From the NCBI RefSeq assembly GCF_024809855.1, contig NZ_JANUEM010000004.1, positions 62,001 through 126,000 of the forward strand: a DNA stretch of 64,000 bases, in the 5' to 3' direction. Positions 49,646-59,717 of the stretch are shown piece after piece. The DNA comes from Rheinheimera pacifica (lineage in GTDB: Bacteria; Pseudomonadota; Gammaproteobacteria; Enterobacterales; Alteromonadaceae). Position 1 is the first letter of the stretch. Each line of letters begins with the position of its first letter. A program made the translations under genes and the position numbers. Under the pieces are notes generated by a model. The model was not told where the DNA came from. It made no database searches and saw nothing but the letters and a program-made list of their open reading frames with translations.

Positions 49646-50710
49646 TCACCACTTCATTATGGCTTTTGCTATCTCTGATAACGGCATTACCTGTTCAACA
49701 GCATCGCGTTTTATCGCTTCTTTGGGCATACCAAATACTACGCAGGAGGCTTCGTCCTGAGCAATGGTATAAGCATTGGCCTGGCGCATTTCCAGCAAAC
49801 CGGCAGCACCGTCATCTCCCATACCGGTCATAATGATACCCAGAGCATTTTTTCCGGCGGTTTTAGCTACCGAGCGAAACAATACGTCTACCGACGGTAT
49901 ATGCCGGTTAACCAAAGGCCCGGCAATCACCTCCACGTAATACTGTGCGCCGCTGCGTTTTAGCAGCATATGTTTGCCGCCCGGAGCAATTAATGCCCGC
50001 CCCGGTATTACCCGCATACCATGCGTAGCTTCCAGCACTTCTATTTCACAAATATTATTCAGCCGCTGGGCAAAGGCTGCGGTGAATTTCTCCGGCATAT
50101 GCTGCACAATCACAATGCCAGGGCAAACTCTTGGCAATTGCGATAACACCGCCTCCAGTGCCTGAGTACCACCGGTAGACGTGCCCATTGCTACCAGTTG
50201 CTCGGTAGTTTGCGTCATAGCGCTACCCGAGGCTGTCAACACCGCATCTGCAGTATGTTTTGGTTTGGCTTTTACCGGTGCGGCTCCTGCGGTAGTAAGC
50301 CGGCTTAAACGCGCCTGTGAAGCGCCAATAACCGCGGAGACAATGTCAGAGCCTGAGTCTTCTAAAAACTTTTTTAAACCCATCTTAGGTTTGGTAACAA
50401 TACTTACGGCGCCGGCGGCCAGTGCCTGCAAAGAGGTTTCAGCGCCTTTTTCGGTCAGCGTAGAGCAAATTACTACCGGTGTTGGCCGTTCTGCCATAAT
50501 CTTGCGCAAAAAACTAATGCCGTCCATCCGTGGCATTTCTACATCCAGTACAATAACATCCGGCCAGTGCTTCTGCATTTTTTCCAGTGCATAAATAGGA
50601 TCTGCCGCCACATCAAGCACATTTATTCTGGCATTTTCAGCCAGCTTTGCACTTAACACCTGGCGCACAACAGCAGAGTCATCAACAATAAGCACATTAA
50701 TTTTTTTCAT
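49646..50710 (-). CDS. cheB: Chemotaxis methylesterase/deamidase CheB
   Basis: 354 residues. The receiver domain holds Asp56 ([13 protein letters not shown]) and the acidic pair in VDDSAVVRQ. The C-terminal methylesterase has the catalytic Ser ([12 protein letters not shown]), His ([16 protein letters not shown]) and Asp ([14 protein letters not shown]). It removes methyl groups from MCPs when phosphorylated by CheA. The start at 50710 is chosen because it opens the receiver domain; the leader to 50785 overlaps cheD. It is 10 bases after cheD. Confidence 0.95.
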   Translation of the reverse strand: MKKINVLIVDDSAVVRQVLSAKLAENARINVLDVAADPIYALEKMQKHWPDVIVLDVEMPRMDGISFLRKIMAERPTPVVICSTLTEKGAETSLQALAAGAVSIVTKPKMGLKKFLEDSGSDIVSAVIGASQARLSRLTTAGAAPVKAKPKHTADAVLTASGSAMTQTTEQLVAMGTSTGGTQALEAVLSQLPRVCPGIVIVQHMPEKFTAAFAQRLNNICEIEVLEATHGMRVIPGRALIAPGGKHMLLKRSGAQYYVEVIAGPLVNRHIPSVDVLFRSVAKTAGKNALGIIMTGMGDDGAAGLLEMRQANAYTIAQDEASCVVFGMPKEAIKRDAVEQVMPLSEIAKAIMKW

Positions 50711-50720
50711 GGTAAGGCTC

Positions 50721-51260
50721 TCATAACAACGCAGCCAATTGCGCTTTTCGAACCACAGTGGTGCCGGTACCCACCATAAAATCAACGTAACGGTATACCG
50801 TACCGCCTAAATCAGTTTCGACCACGGTAAAACCGTATTTGCGCGACTCATTAATTGCAGCCATACGATTACGGCAAGACACATTCACGCAGTTATGGCA
50901 CAACTCTGTGTTATGGCTGTGCTCAGGTACAGTATCTGCACAGGTAGTTTTTAACTGTCTGAACATATTGGCTGCACCAAACAAACGCACCTGATACTCG
51001 CGTGGTTTGGTACCATGTTTGTCTATTTCTTTTAGCAATATACGCATAAATTCATCAGCATAACGGGCATCATTATCAATATTGCTCTTTCGGGTTGGCA
51101 GCACGTAGTGGCACATGCCACCAATACGCTTTTTCGGATGCCAGAACACCATTGCCACGCAAGAGCCCAGCAAGGTTTGAATACGTAACGGCTTTGCAGA
51201 GAATTGATATTCACCGGGCATCAACACCTTTACCGGAATGCTATTGCTCACTGTTGTCAC
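50721..51260 (-). CDS. cheD: Chemoreceptor glutamine deamidase CheD with extra Cys/His cluster
   Basis: 179 residues. Active-site Cys34 ([11 protein letters not shown]) and His51 (GGMCHYVLP) are in the CheD places, and [10 protein letters not shown] is the family motif. It deamidates Gln in MCPs and can also act on CheC/CheX proteins. Unusual is an insert at about residues 107-130 rich in Cys and His (C107, H114, H116, C121, H122, C124, C129). The GTG start overlaps the cheR stop (GTGA). Confidence 0.92.
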   Translation of the reverse strand: MTTVSNSIPVKVLMPGEYQFSAKPLRIQTLLGSCVAMVFWHPKKRIGGMCHYVLPTRKSNIDNDARYADEFMRILLKEIDKHGTKPREYQVRLFGAANMFRQLKTTCADTVPEHSHNTELCHNCVNVSCRNRMAAINESRKYGFTVVETDLGGTVYRYVDFMVGTGTTVVRKAQLAALL

Positions 51261-52069
51261 GTTTTCGGTTTCTGAAATACGGCCGGTACAATCATTTTCA
51301 GTTCACTGTTAATGCCCTGCAGGCTTTCGCTGTGGCCAATAAATAAGAACCCTCCCGGCTTAAGCGCAGCCTGCAGCCGGTTTACCACTTGCCGTTTGGT
51401 ATCTATGTCAAAGTAAATCATTACGTTGCGCAAAAAAATAATATCAAACAGGCCAACGTCAGGTAGTTTGGCATTGAGGTTGCTGTGAAAAAACTGCACT
51501 TTATCACGCAGCACTTTATCCACCATAAAGGTACCCGCCTGGCTACCAATGCCTTTGAGACAATAACGGGTTAAATAAGGCCGGGCGATATTGTCTGCCT
51601 GTGCAATCGGGTACTGGCCGATTCTGGCTTTGTCCAACACGCGGGTGCTGATATCCGATGCCAGTACTTCCCAGTTCCGCCCGTCCAGGCAATCTTGCAT
51701 TACCATAGCAATACTGTATGGCTCCTGACCAGACGAGCAGGCTGCGCTCCAGACCCGAAAACTACCGGAGCCGCGGCTTTGCGACTCCAGCTGTTTTTTT
51801 AAAAACGAAAAATGATTCGGCTCACGGAAAAAGTAAGTTTCATTTGTCGTCAGTAAATCTATCGCAGTCTGAACTTCGTGCCGGTATTCTTTTTGCGCCA
51901 GCAGCGCAAGATACTGGCCAAAATTGCTCAGTTGGTACTCACGTAAGCGCTTTGATAACCGCCCGGCCACCAGCGGCTTTTTAGTGTCGGATAAGCTGAT
52001 CCCGGCAATGTCGTACAACATTGTCTGAAACCGGGCAAATTCACGATCACTTAACTCTGAAGCATTCAC
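51257..52069 (-). CDS. cheR: Chemotaxis methyltransferase CheR
   Basis: 270 residues. An N-terminal helical domain (FQTMLYDIAGISLSDTKKPLVAGRL) precedes the SAM-dependent methyltransferase domain (FRVWSAACSSGQEPYSIAMV; IFLRNVMIYFD; GGFLFIGHSESL). It methylates MCP glutamates. The start is set at GTG 52069, where AAGGA is 6 nt upstream; a TTG at 52075 gives two more residues. It is 30 bases after cheW. Confidence 0.95.
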   Translation of the reverse strand: MNASELSDREFARFQTMLYDIAGISLSDTKKPLVAGRLSKRLREYQLSNFGQYLALLAQKEYRHEVQTAIDLLTTNETYFFREPNHFSFLKKQLESQSRGSGSFRVWSAACSSGQEPYSIAMVMQDCLDGRNWEVLASDISTRVLDKARIGQYPIAQADNIARPYLTRYCLKGIGSQAGTFMVDKVLRDKVQFFHSNLNAKLPDVGLFDIIFLRNVMIYFDIDTKRQVVNRLQAALKPGGFLFIGHSESLQGINSELKMIVPAVFQKPKT

Positions 52070-52105
52070 AAACAATCCTTTTGCTACTCAGGCATAATTA
52101 AGCTG

Positions 52106-52660
52106 TTAATCATGCCGCTCTTCGTCAACCCGTTCGGTCAGGGCTGATAATTCATCTACCGACAGCACCTTGTCGACATTAAGAATAATGACAAACTTGT
52201 CGTCTACTTTTCCCATACCGGAAATAAAATCGGGCCGTATTTTAGCGCCAAATTGCGGCGCCCGTTCAATTTGTGCCGGTGGAATAGCCAGCACTTCAGA
52301 AACGGAGTCAACAATAACGCCAATCACATGTTGCTCTTGCTCTGCCGATAGCTGAATTTCAATAATCACCACGCAACTGCGTTTGCCCACCACTGAACTG
52401 GGGCGGCCAAAACGGGCCTGCAAATCAATTACCGGCACAACCTGGCCGCGCAGGTTAATTACCCCGCGGACAAAGTTGGGCATCATCGGTACTGTGGTTA
52501 CCTGACCGTATTCAATAATTTCTTTAATACTTAAAATACCTATGGCAAACATTTCCTTGTCCAGCAGGAAAGTCAGGTACTGGCTTTCCTCCTCACGAAC
52601 TTTCTGTTTTACCAGGGCATGTTTTACCGATGCCGGCTCTGCCTTTACCAGATTAGTCAT
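52106..52660 (-). CDS. cheW: Chemotaxis adaptor CheW
   Basis: 184 residues, one CheW domain: YLTFLLDKEMFAIGILSIKEIIEY, VRGVINLRGQVVPVIDLQARFG, ISGMGKVDDKFVIILNVDKVL. It couples MCPs to CheA. It is the only CheW in the window. The start is 11 bases after the mcp stop. Confidence 0.95.
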   Translation of the reverse strand: MTNLVKAEPASVKHALVKQKVREEESQYLTFLLDKEMFAIGILSIKEIIEYGQVTTVPMMPNFVRGVINLRGQVVPVIDLQARFGRPSSVVGKRSCVVIIEIQLSAEQEQHVIGVIVDSVSEVLAIPPAQIERAPQFGAKIRPDFISGMGKVDDKFVIILNVDKVLSVDELSALTERVDEERHD

Positions 52661-52671
52661 AACACTCTCCC

Positions 52672-54339
52672 TCAGAAGCGGACAAATTCAGCTTCACTGG
52701 CGCCAGCTATACCGGACTTTGCATGAGTTGATAATTTTTTCGCTGCAGCAGGTGCGGCATTATTCGGCCGTCTGGCCGCCGTTAAACTGTCAGCATTAAC
52801 CCGGAAGAACGCCACCAGTTGCTGCAGCTGCTCCGCCTGCCCGCTCATCTCTTCGGCAGTCGCTGCCAGCTCTTCTGAAGCAGACGCGTTTTGCTGAGTG
52901 ATCTGGTTCATTTGTGTCATGGCAACATTTACCTGCGACAAGCCGGTAGATTGCTCATTTGATGCTGCAGCAATTTCCTGTACCAGATCAGAGGTTTTAT
53001 TAATGGCAGGCAGCATTTCGTCCAGTAAACTACCGGCGCGCTCGGCTAAATCGACACTGCTGCCAGCCACTTTGCCTATTTCCTGTGCGGCAACCTGACT
53101 ACGTTCAGCCAGTTTACGTACTTCAGCGGCTACCACGGCAAAACCTTTACCATGCTCACCGGCACGGGCTGCTTCAATCGCGGCGTTTAACGCCAGTAAG
53201 TTGGTCTGGTAGGCAATGTCGTCAATAATGCTGATTTTGGCAGCAATTTGTTTCATTGCCTGTACAGTTTCTTTAACCGCAATCCCGCCTTCGTTAGCCT
53301 GTTTTGAAGCCTGCGCAGACATATTGTCGGTAACTTTGGCATTATCGGCGTTCTGGTTAACCGATGCTGACATCTGCTCTACCGCTGAGCTGGTTTCTTC
53401 CACGCTGGCGGCTTGCTCGCTGGTAGCCTGGCTGACGCTTTGCGCTGTGCTGGACACCTGCTCAGACGCTGAAGAAATATTATCTGTGGCGCTACGTACC
53501 TCACTGATAATTTGCGACAATTTATCGACCATCTGCTTAAAGGCATATAGCATGCTGCCATTATCACCACGCGCCAGTACGATTTCGCCGGTCATATCAC
53601 CATTAGCTACCCGCTCAACAATAGCGGTAACATAGTTAGGCTCGCCACCTAATTGCTGCAAAGTGCTACGGGCAATAAAAATACCCAGCGCAACCATTAA
53701 TACCAAAGCGGTAACGGTAACACTAATCATGGTGGTATTAGCCGTACCGGCATTGTCAACACCCGACGCTACCGCTTCGATGGCATAATTACTGTTGAGC
53801 TCAATCAGTTGATTTAGCAGACTATCTGATTGTTGAAACACAGGCAGCGCGATACGCATAGCGTCATAAAACTCTGCAAATAATGCAGCTTGTTCAGTTT
53901 CCGAACTATTGCGGCTAAGGCGTTCAAGAATATTGTATACCCGGTCGGCAGCAACGGTGTAAGCATCCTGGCTTACTGAGAACTGCCGGAACAACTCCTC
54001 ACCCTGGGCAGTACGCGGAAATTTTGTATAAGCGTTATAACCTTGTAAATATAACGCCCGGCGCTGCTCTACCCGCTCCATAATGTCGCGGAATTCAGCA
54101 TGTGCCTTGTAGTTATTTTCAAAAAAAGCCACGCGGCGCATAATCGACTGTGTGGCTGTACGGCCATCTTTCATCTGGCTTAACCCCAACACAGCTGGCA
54201 TGCGATATTCGCCAATAGTTTTAATAGAGTCGGTAGTCGCTTGCAGCCCCATAATACCAACGCCGCTGGTAATTAATAATGCCAGTACCGCTATTGCCAT
54301 CAGCAAGGTCAGCTTGGCCTTTACACTTAAATTTTTCAT
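52672..54339 (-). CDS. Methyl-accepting chemotaxis protein, transmembrane
   Basis: 555 residues. Two membrane helices ([22 protein letters not shown] at about 10-31; [20 protein letters not shown] at about 195-215) flank a helical-bundle periplasmic sensor of about 160 residues, followed by HAMP and the signalling domain. The hairpin tip reads [32 protein letters not shown]. The C-terminus ends EFVRF, which fits an aromatic-x-x-aromatic CheR/CheB tether. It should sense an unknown periplasmic ligand and control CheA. It lies in the operon between cheA and cheW. Confidence 0.93.
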   Translation of the reverse strand: MKNLSVKAKLTLLMAIAVLALLITSGVGIMGLQATTDSIKTIGEYRMPAVLGLSQMKDGRTATQSIMRRVAFFENNYKAHAEFRDIMERVEQRRALYLQGYNAYTKFPRTAQGEELFRQFSVSQDAYTVAADRVYNILERLSRNSSETEQAALFAEFYDAMRIALPVFQQSDSLLNQLIELNSNYAIEAVASGVDNAGTANTTMISVTVTALVLMVALGIFIARSTLQQLGGEPNYVTAIVERVANGDMTGEIVLARGDNGSMLYAFKQMVDKLSQIISEVRSATDNISSASEQVSSTAQSVSQATSEQAASVEETSSAVEQMSASVNQNADNAKVTDNMSAQASKQANEGGIAVKETVQAMKQIAAKISIIDDIAYQTNLLALNAAIEAARAGEHGKGFAVVAAEVRKLAERSQVAAQEIGKVAGSSVDLAERAGSLLDEMLPAINKTSDLVQEIAAASNEQSTGLSQVNVAMTQMNQITQQNASASEELAATAEEMSGQAEQLQQLVAFFRVNADSLTAARRPNNAAPAAAKKLSTHAKSGIAGASEAEFVRF

Positions 54340-54389
54340 TGATAAAACTCCATGTATACCTGTTTGTACTAGCTAAAGTGGTGCGTGAT

Positions 54390-56600
54390 TTAATGCAGCG
54401 CAGACTGCTTAGCAGCAGCCGATATGGCCTTACCATCACGTTGCATAACTAAATGAATTAACGACGATGCATCCAGAATTAATGCTACTTCACCACTGCC
54501 TAAAATAGTGGAGCCGCTGATCCCGGGTACACGTTCAAACAGAGGCCCAAGCGGTTTGATCACCGTCTGGAACTCTCCCATCAGCTCATCGACAACAAAA
54601 CCGGCCTTTAAACTGCCGTACTTGATAACGACGATATTTTCCCGCTTTGCGCTGCCGCCTGTCTTAGAGAAGTAGTCTCCCAGCCGGATAAACGGCAGCA
54701 CCTCTCCACGCAGGTTGATGTAACTTCTGCCATCATGTCCCACGTTGTGGTTGGTATTAAGCTCGATACATTCTTCAACGATATCCAGAGGTACAACGTA
54801 GAACGCATCGCCTACTTTCATCATAAAACCGTCAATAATGGCTAATGTCAGTGGCAGGCGTATACGTATAGTGGTACCGACGGTGTATTCGCTGTCTATT
54901 TCAACAGTGCCGCGCAGCGCTTCAATATTGCGCCGCACTACATCCATACCCACGCCGCGGCCGGAAATATTGCTGATGGCCTCGGCAGTAGAAAAACCGG
55001 CTTCAAAAATCAGTTTGTTAATATCCTGTACAGATAATTCAGCTTCGGCACTAACCAGGCCATTTGCTATGGCCTTTTGCAGAATTTTTTCCCGGTTCAG
55101 GCCGCCACCATCGTCGGAAACTTCAATCACGATAGTGCCGGATTCATGGTAGGCATTAAGTTTTACATTGCCGGTAGCCGGTTTGTTGCGCTGCGCCCTT
55201 AACGCCGGAGATTCAATGCCATGATCAATAGAATTGCGCACCAGATGCATTAACGGATCACTGATTTTTTCAATTACGGTTTTATCCAGTTCGGTATCAG
55301 CTCCGTCAATATGTAAATCAATATCCTTGCCAAGCTCTTTGGATACGTCGCGCACTACCCGAAAAAAGCGGTTAAAAGTTTCGCCAATTTGTACCATGCG
55401 CAGGTTAAGTGCGCTTTCCCGCACTTCTTCCACCAACCGCGTCATGGTTTGCGCCGATTCCATTAAATTACCGATGCCGGTTAAATGCGCTTCCGATTCA
55501 ACACCAGCACCGGCAATAACCAGCTCGCCAATCAGGTTAATAAGATGATCAAGCTTTTCGGCATCTACCCGCACGGTTTGCGCTTGTTTTTCTTTAGCTT
55601 TTTTCCCCTGGGCTTGCTTATGCAAAGCCGCCGTTACAACCTCAGAGCTGGCCAGGCCATCCTCTACAACGATTTCCCCGATAAGGCGATGCGTTCCGCC
55701 TTCTTTTACTGCATGTTGCATCTCAAGCAGGTTATCCAGCTCACGTTGGGTTAAGGTGCCGCAGCGCACCAGAATTTCGCCCAGCCTGAGCTCGTCATTC
55801 TGAATAGTGTCAATAACGTCAATAAATTCGCTAACTTTGGCGTAGGGAGGTAAAATTTTCAGCTGGCAGTCTTCGCGCACAAACTCAAATACCTCTTCTA
55901 TCTGGCTTTTGCTGGCACTGCTATGAAAGTTTATTTCATACCCGAGGTAACAACTCTCGGCATCCATATCCTCAATGCCGGGCAAGGCATCGGTTACCGT
56001 TTCAATATGCACAATGCTGCCAAGGGTAGCGAGATAGCGTATAAACGATAATGGGTCCATGCCGTTACGTAATACGTCAGTGCCGAAATACACTGAAATA
56101 TGCCAGTTTTCATTGGCCATAGCGCTGTCAGATTCAATGACAGAGACACTCTGGTAGGTGTCGGCATCGTCAATGCCAACCAAGGCAGTAGCAGCTGTAC
56201 TGTGTTCCGTATTCAAATAAACACCCAGCGCCTGCTCCAACACCGCTTGCACCGTGAGATCCTCCGGCGCCATTAACACCGCTTCGCCATCAATGGAATC
56301 AACCATCTTGCCGATATAATCTTTGCATTGCAGCAACAGGTTAATCAGTTGCTCATCCAGCACAAAACTGCCCGAGCGTACGTCATCCAGTACACTTTCA
56401 ACCACATGTGTAAAAGCCACTATTTCATCCAGGCCAAACAAACCGGCAGAGCCTTTAATGGTATGTACCGCCCGGAAAATAGAGTTCACTGATTCAGCAC
56501 AGTCGTCGCAGCTGTCAAACCCCAGCAATTTATCTTCCATGTCTTGCAGCAGCTCGCTGCTTTCAGCCAGAAAGGTCTGAAATGCCTGTTCCATATTCAT
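54390..56600 (-). CDS. cheA: Chemotaxis histidine kinase CheA
   Basis: 736 residues. The Hpt domain has phospho-acceptor His46 (FRAVHTIKGSAGLFG). A middle region (about 150-330) is longer than usual and includes a second region resembling the P2 or regulatory domain. The dimerisation and ATPase domains follow (LMHLVRNSIDHGIESPALR, SDDGGGLNREKI, FEAGFSTAEAISNISGRGVGMDVV), with a C-terminal CheW-like domain. It phosphorylates CheY and CheB. The start overlaps the STAS stop (ATGA). Confidence 0.95.
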   Translation of the reverse strand: MNMEQAFQTFLAESSELLQDMEDKLLGFDSCDDCAESVNSIFRAVHTIKGSAGLFGLDEIVAFTHVVESVLDDVRSGSFVLDEQLINLLLQCKDYIGKMVDSIDGEAVLMAPEDLTVQAVLEQALGVYLNTEHSTAATALVGIDDADTYQSVSVIESDSAMANENWHISVYFGTDVLRNGMDPLSFIRYLATLGSIVHIETVTDALPGIEDMDAESCYLGYEINFHSSASKSQIEEVFEFVREDCQLKILPPYAKVSEFIDVIDTIQNDELRLGEILVRCGTLTQRELDNLLEMQHAVKEGGTHRLIGEIVVEDGLASSEVVTAALHKQAQGKKAKEKQAQTVRVDAEKLDHLINLIGELVIAGAGVESEAHLTGIGNLMESAQTMTRLVEEVRESALNLRMVQIGETFNRFFRVVRDVSKELGKDIDLHIDGADTELDKTVIEKISDPLMHLVRNSIDHGIESPALRAQRNKPATGNVKLNAYHESGTIVIEVSDDGGGLNREKILQKAIANGLVSAEAELSVQDINKLIFEAGFSTAEAISNISGRGVGMDVVRRNIEALRGTVEIDSEYTVGTTIRIRLPLTLAIIDGFMMKVGDAFYVVPLDIVEECIELNTNHNVGHDGRSYINLRGEVLPFIRLGDYFSKTGGSAKRENIVVIKYGSLKAGFVVDELMGEFQTVIKPLGPLFERVPGISGSTILGSGEVALILDASSLIHLVMQRDGKAISAAAKQSALH

Positions 56601-56932
56601 GCGAGTGTTCCTTTGTCTGAAGGATCCGAAGGAATAAACACCGGATCACCAAAAAAGCCCGACAAATTGCACAGCTCAATAACGTCGAGCACAACACGGG
56701 TATGGCCGGAGATGCTCATAGCAATATTACGCCGCATTGATTCCCGTTTAGCTAATATCAGAAGCTGTAACCCGGCGGTATCGATGTCGGTTACTTCAGC
56801 TAAATTAATCTGCAATGTGGTTTGATTATTAATTGCCAGCAATAACTGCTCTTTGTGCTGCTGCGCGGTATAAATGGTTAAATCCCCTTGCGGGGAAAAT
56901 ACCTGGCCTGCGCTGTCTTGGCTGCGGTTCAT
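56597..56932 (-). CDS. STAS-domain protein (anti-sigma-antagonist-like)
   Basis: 111 residues, one STAS domain: LTIYTAQQHKEQLLLAI and TDIDTAGLQLLILAKRES. The usual phospho-acceptor Ser of the DSxG loop is Thr52 here, so phospho-regulation is still possible. Such small STAS proteins are often encoded with CheA/CheY in alternative chemosensory operons; the partner is unknown. It is between cheY and cheA and coupled to cheA by an ATGA overlap. Confidence 0.85.
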   Translation of the reverse strand: MNRSQDSAGQVFSPQGDLTIYTAQQHKEQLLLAINNQTTLQINLAEVTDIDTAGLQLLILAKRESMRRNIAMSISGHTRVVLDVIELCNLSGFFGDPVFIPSDPSDKGTLA

Positions 56933-56945
56933 TCTGTGCGCCCTC

Positions 56946-57314
56946 TTATGGTTGCACCAGCTTTGAAACGGCCATTAACAGCTGCTCCGGCTTAAAGGGT
57001 TTTACCATCCAGGCTTTAGCTCCTGCAGCCTGGCCTGCGGCTTTTTTGTCGTCGGCAGATTCTGTCGTCAGCATAATAATGGGGGTGAATTTATAGGCAG
57101 GCAGCTTTTTAATTTCCTGCACCATGGTAATGCCGTCCATATTCGGCATATTCACATCACTGACAATCAGGCTGATCTTCTGGCCTTTAAGTTTGCTAAG
57201 TGCATCCTTGCCATCACAACCTTCAATCACGTCATAACCGGCACCTATCAGGGCGATAGACACTACCTGACGCAAAGAGGCAGAATCGTCTACTATCATA
57301 ATAGTCTTTGCCAT
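56946..57314 (-). CDS. cheY: Single-domain response regulator CheY
   Basis: 122 residues. Acidic pocket Asp9-Asp10, phospho-Asp53 (IVSDVNMPNMDG), conserved Thr in IIMLTTES and Lys in WMVKPF. It is a stand-alone receiver phosphorylated by CheA. With no motor genes nearby its target is unknown; the c-di-GMP protein at the operon end is one candidate. Confidence 0.93.
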   Translation of the reverse strand: MAKTIMIVDDSASLRQVVSIALIGAGYDVIEGCDGKDALSKLKGQKISLIVSDVNMPNMDGITMVQEIKKLPAYKFTPIIMLTTESADDKKAAGQAAGAKAWMVKPFKPEQLLMAVSKLVQP

Positions 57315-57329
57315 AACTGAGTTTGCTCC

Positions 57330-58559
57330 TTAAAAAAATACCAGATCGTCTGAACTGCCGGTATGGTTTGCCTTAGTGGCAGATGACTGGCCATGATTTG
57401 CCAGCTCTTCTTCTGTTGCATAAGATTTCATCAGTTCATCAAGCAAACTTGTCCAGTCAACCGGTACCAGTTTTCCTTGTTGCTGAAATAGCGCGTCGCT
57501 TTGTGCAAACGCATCCGGGAATAACAAAATATTGTCGCGCACATGGCTGAGAATTTGGCTGACACGATCCTGAAACTGCAGATGCACCAACGATTGCGCT
57601 ATTTCAGCTTTAATTCCGATGCTGGAGCTACGTAACTCGTCGGCTGATGCATTTAAATGGTCGGTAACTAACCTGAAGTCATTAAGTACTGTGTTAATGT
57701 CCTGTTCGGCATGTTGCACCCGCGACACATCCTGGCTGGCAAAGCTTTCAGCAGATGAAAACGCCTCAGATATAGCGCTGCTAATAGTATTGACTGTGTC
57801 GCTGATCCGCCGCCCGGTTTCGCCGGAGCGGTTAGATAAAGCCCGCACCTCCGCAGCTACAACAGAAAAGCCGCGGCCACTGTCCCCTGCTCTGGCGGCT
57901 TCAATGGCCGCATTTAATGCCAGCAGGTTAGTTTGGTCAGCTATATTGGCAACGGCTGTTGCCATGCTTTTTAAATCATCAATGTAGCTTACCAACTGCC
58001 CCACTTGCTGCAGCAGGGCATCACGGTTACTCATCGCTTCTTTTAATGAGTGAACCATAGAGTGCAGCTTTTCAGCGCTGGTATTAAGCACCTGAATAGC
58101 ATTGGGGTTTTCGCCATTTTCCTGGTTTGAGTCAGACAACCGCACCGTGTCGTCAAGGTTTTGTACAATAGCGTGAAAACGCCCTACCAGCTCAACAACA
58201 GATTGCTCGCTATGCGCACGGCCGGTTTCAATTTGCCGCGCCCATACCGCCGCCACATCATTTTCAACACTATTTAAACTGGCCAGAAATTGCCGGGCAT
58301 CCTGTTCAAACTGCTGCTGCGCCTGCAGTCTGGCCTGGCTGGTAGTAACACTAATCAGTTTATTGATACTGTTTTGCTGCACCCAGGCCACAACGCCGCC
58401 GGCACATAACAGAAAACATGCAGCTAAAAAAAATAAAAGCCCCCAACCTGCAACAACAAAAAGCATAACAATGCTGACTAACGATAAATATAATGGCCAA
58501 AGCCAGACAGCCAGGCCGACACTATCGCGGTTATTTTTTACTGTATTAACTTTTAACAT
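57330..58559 (-). CDS. Methyl-accepting chemotaxis protein with short membrane anchor
   Basis: About 409 residues from ATG 58559. Two close membrane helices ([22 protein letters not shown] and [19 protein letters not shown]) leave almost no periplasmic part, so sensing is probably cytoplasmic or within the membrane. The signalling tip reads [29 protein letters not shown]. The C-terminus ends DDLVFF. It overlaps the upstream REC gene by 14 bases; a TTG at 58571 is a longer alternative. Confidence 0.88.
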   Translation of the reverse strand: MLKVNTVKNNRDSVGLAVWLWPLYLSLVSIVMLFVVAGWGLLFFLAACFLLCAGGVVAWVQQNSINKLISVTTSQARLQAQQQFEQDARQFLASLNSVENDVAAVWARQIETGRAHSEQSVVELVGRFHAIVQNLDDTVRLSDSNQENGENPNAIQVLNTSAEKLHSMVHSLKEAMSNRDALLQQVGQLVSYIDDLKSMATAVANIADQTNLLALNAAIEAARAGDSGRGFSVVAAEVRALSNRSGETGRRISDTVNTISSAISEAFSSAESFASQDVSRVQHAEQDINTVLNDFRLVTDHLNASADELRSSSIGIKAEIAQSLVHLQFQDRVSQILSHVRDNILLFPDAFAQSDALFQQQGKLVPVDWTSLLDELMKSYATEEELANHGQSSATKANHTGSSDDLVFF

Positions 58560-58920
58560 AACGCTCTGCAAAGCCTTTTAATAATTGCTCTAACTGCACA
58601 TAGCCGGATGCAGATTTTTCAAAGTAGTAATCTGCACCATGTTTTAAACAAACAGCTTCCATCTGGCCGCTTTTTTGCCCGCTAAGAACAATCTGTGTAA
58701 TGTCCGGCAATTGTGCTTTTAGTGCCTGAATAACCGTAAAGCCACTCCCCTCACGCAACCACAAATCAATGATGACAATATCTGGCTTCAGCAGACATAC
58801 CTCAGTGATTGCCTGTTGCTGGCTATCAGCTTCTCCGGCAATGCGCCCGCCAATACTCTCGATACAGAGGCGAATAAGACTTCTGATATTGGGTGAATCC
58901 TCAACCAGAAAGACATTCAT
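58546..58920 (-). CDS. Single-domain response regulator
   Basis: 124 residues. Receiver domain: [16 protein letters not shown] with the acidic pair, phospho-Asp in [14 protein letters not shown], Ser in IVLSGQKSG and Lys in YYFEKSAS. There is no output domain. It is first in the chemosensory operon; AGGAG lies 7 nt before ATG 58920, so this start is preferred over GTG 58923. It may be a second phosphate sink or target of CheA. Confidence 0.88.
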   Translation of the reverse strand: MNVFLVEDSPNIRSLIRLCIESIGGRIAGEADSQQQAITEVCLLKPDIVIIDLWLREGSGFTVIQALKAQLPDITQIVLSGQKSGQMEAVCLKHGADYYFEKSASGYVQLEQLLKGFAERYVKS

Positions 58921-59063
58921 CACATTGCTCCTGAATTATTCGCAATATGATGAATTTTTTATTGAAAGATCACTATCGGCAGAGTGCTGATTTAAACTGT
59001 AGGAATTGTACCGAAGCTAGTGTAGGAAAATTCCTACCCCTATTTTTCCCAAATAAAGCAAGC

Positions 59064-59717
59064 TTATAAACCGGCAACGCTCTCCAGCGACAATTTATGA
59101 TTTAACGCGTAGCGAACAAAGTCTGAAGTATTCGCCAGCCTGGTTTTTTCTTTAATGCGGGTTTTATGTGTACTGATTGTTTTAACACTAATATTTAACC
59201 GGTCAGCAATTTCACAGGGGCTAAAGCCGGCAACAATAAGTAAAAATATCTGATATTCGCGGTCAGATAATAAGGTGTGCGGTGCCATTGACTGAACAGG
59301 TGTATGCATATCACTTGCAATTAGCCGCAGTACCTCATCACTGATAAACACACCACCAGCGGCTACTTTGCGAATAGCATCAATAAGCCGTTCGGCAGCA
59401 TGATCTTTACAGATATAACCGGAAGCACCGGCTTTAATAGTACGCAGGGCAAACATATCTTCTTTGTATGAGCTAAGCACCACCACAGGCAAACGTGGAT
59501 AGTCGGCTTTTATCTGTTTGATCAGCTCAACACCGCTACGCCCCGGCATCAGTAAATCTACCAGGATAACGTCAACCTGAGTATGGCTTAGCTGTTTAAC
59601 CAGATCATTGCCATTATCAACCTCTGCCATCAACTGAATATCACTACAGCCCGCAAGCAAATATTTCAGCCCGGCTCTTACCAGTGGGTGATCGTCAGCC
59701 ATTAGCACACGAATCAT
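59064..59717 (-). CDS. LuxR/NarL-type response regulator
   Basis: 217 residues. Receiver with Asp54 (DVILVDLLMPGRSGVELI) and a LuxR helix-turn-helix near the C-terminus (LSDREYQIFLLIVAGFSPCEIADRLNISVKTISTHK). It is cognate to the overlapping sensor kinase and probably acts on transcription. Candidates include the adjacent chemosensory operon, whose first gene starts about 140 bases downstream. Confidence 0.92.
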   Translation of the reverse strand: MIRVLMADDHPLVRAGLKYLLAGCSDIQLMAEVDNGNDLVKQLSHTQVDVILVDLLMPGRSGVELIKQIKADYPRLPVVVLSSYKEDMFALRTIKAGASGYICKDHAAERLIDAIRKVAAGGVFISDEVLRLIASDMHTPVQSMAPHTLLSDREYQIFLLIVAGFSPCEIADRLNISVKTISTHKTRIKEKTRLANTSDFVRYALNHKLSLESVAGL

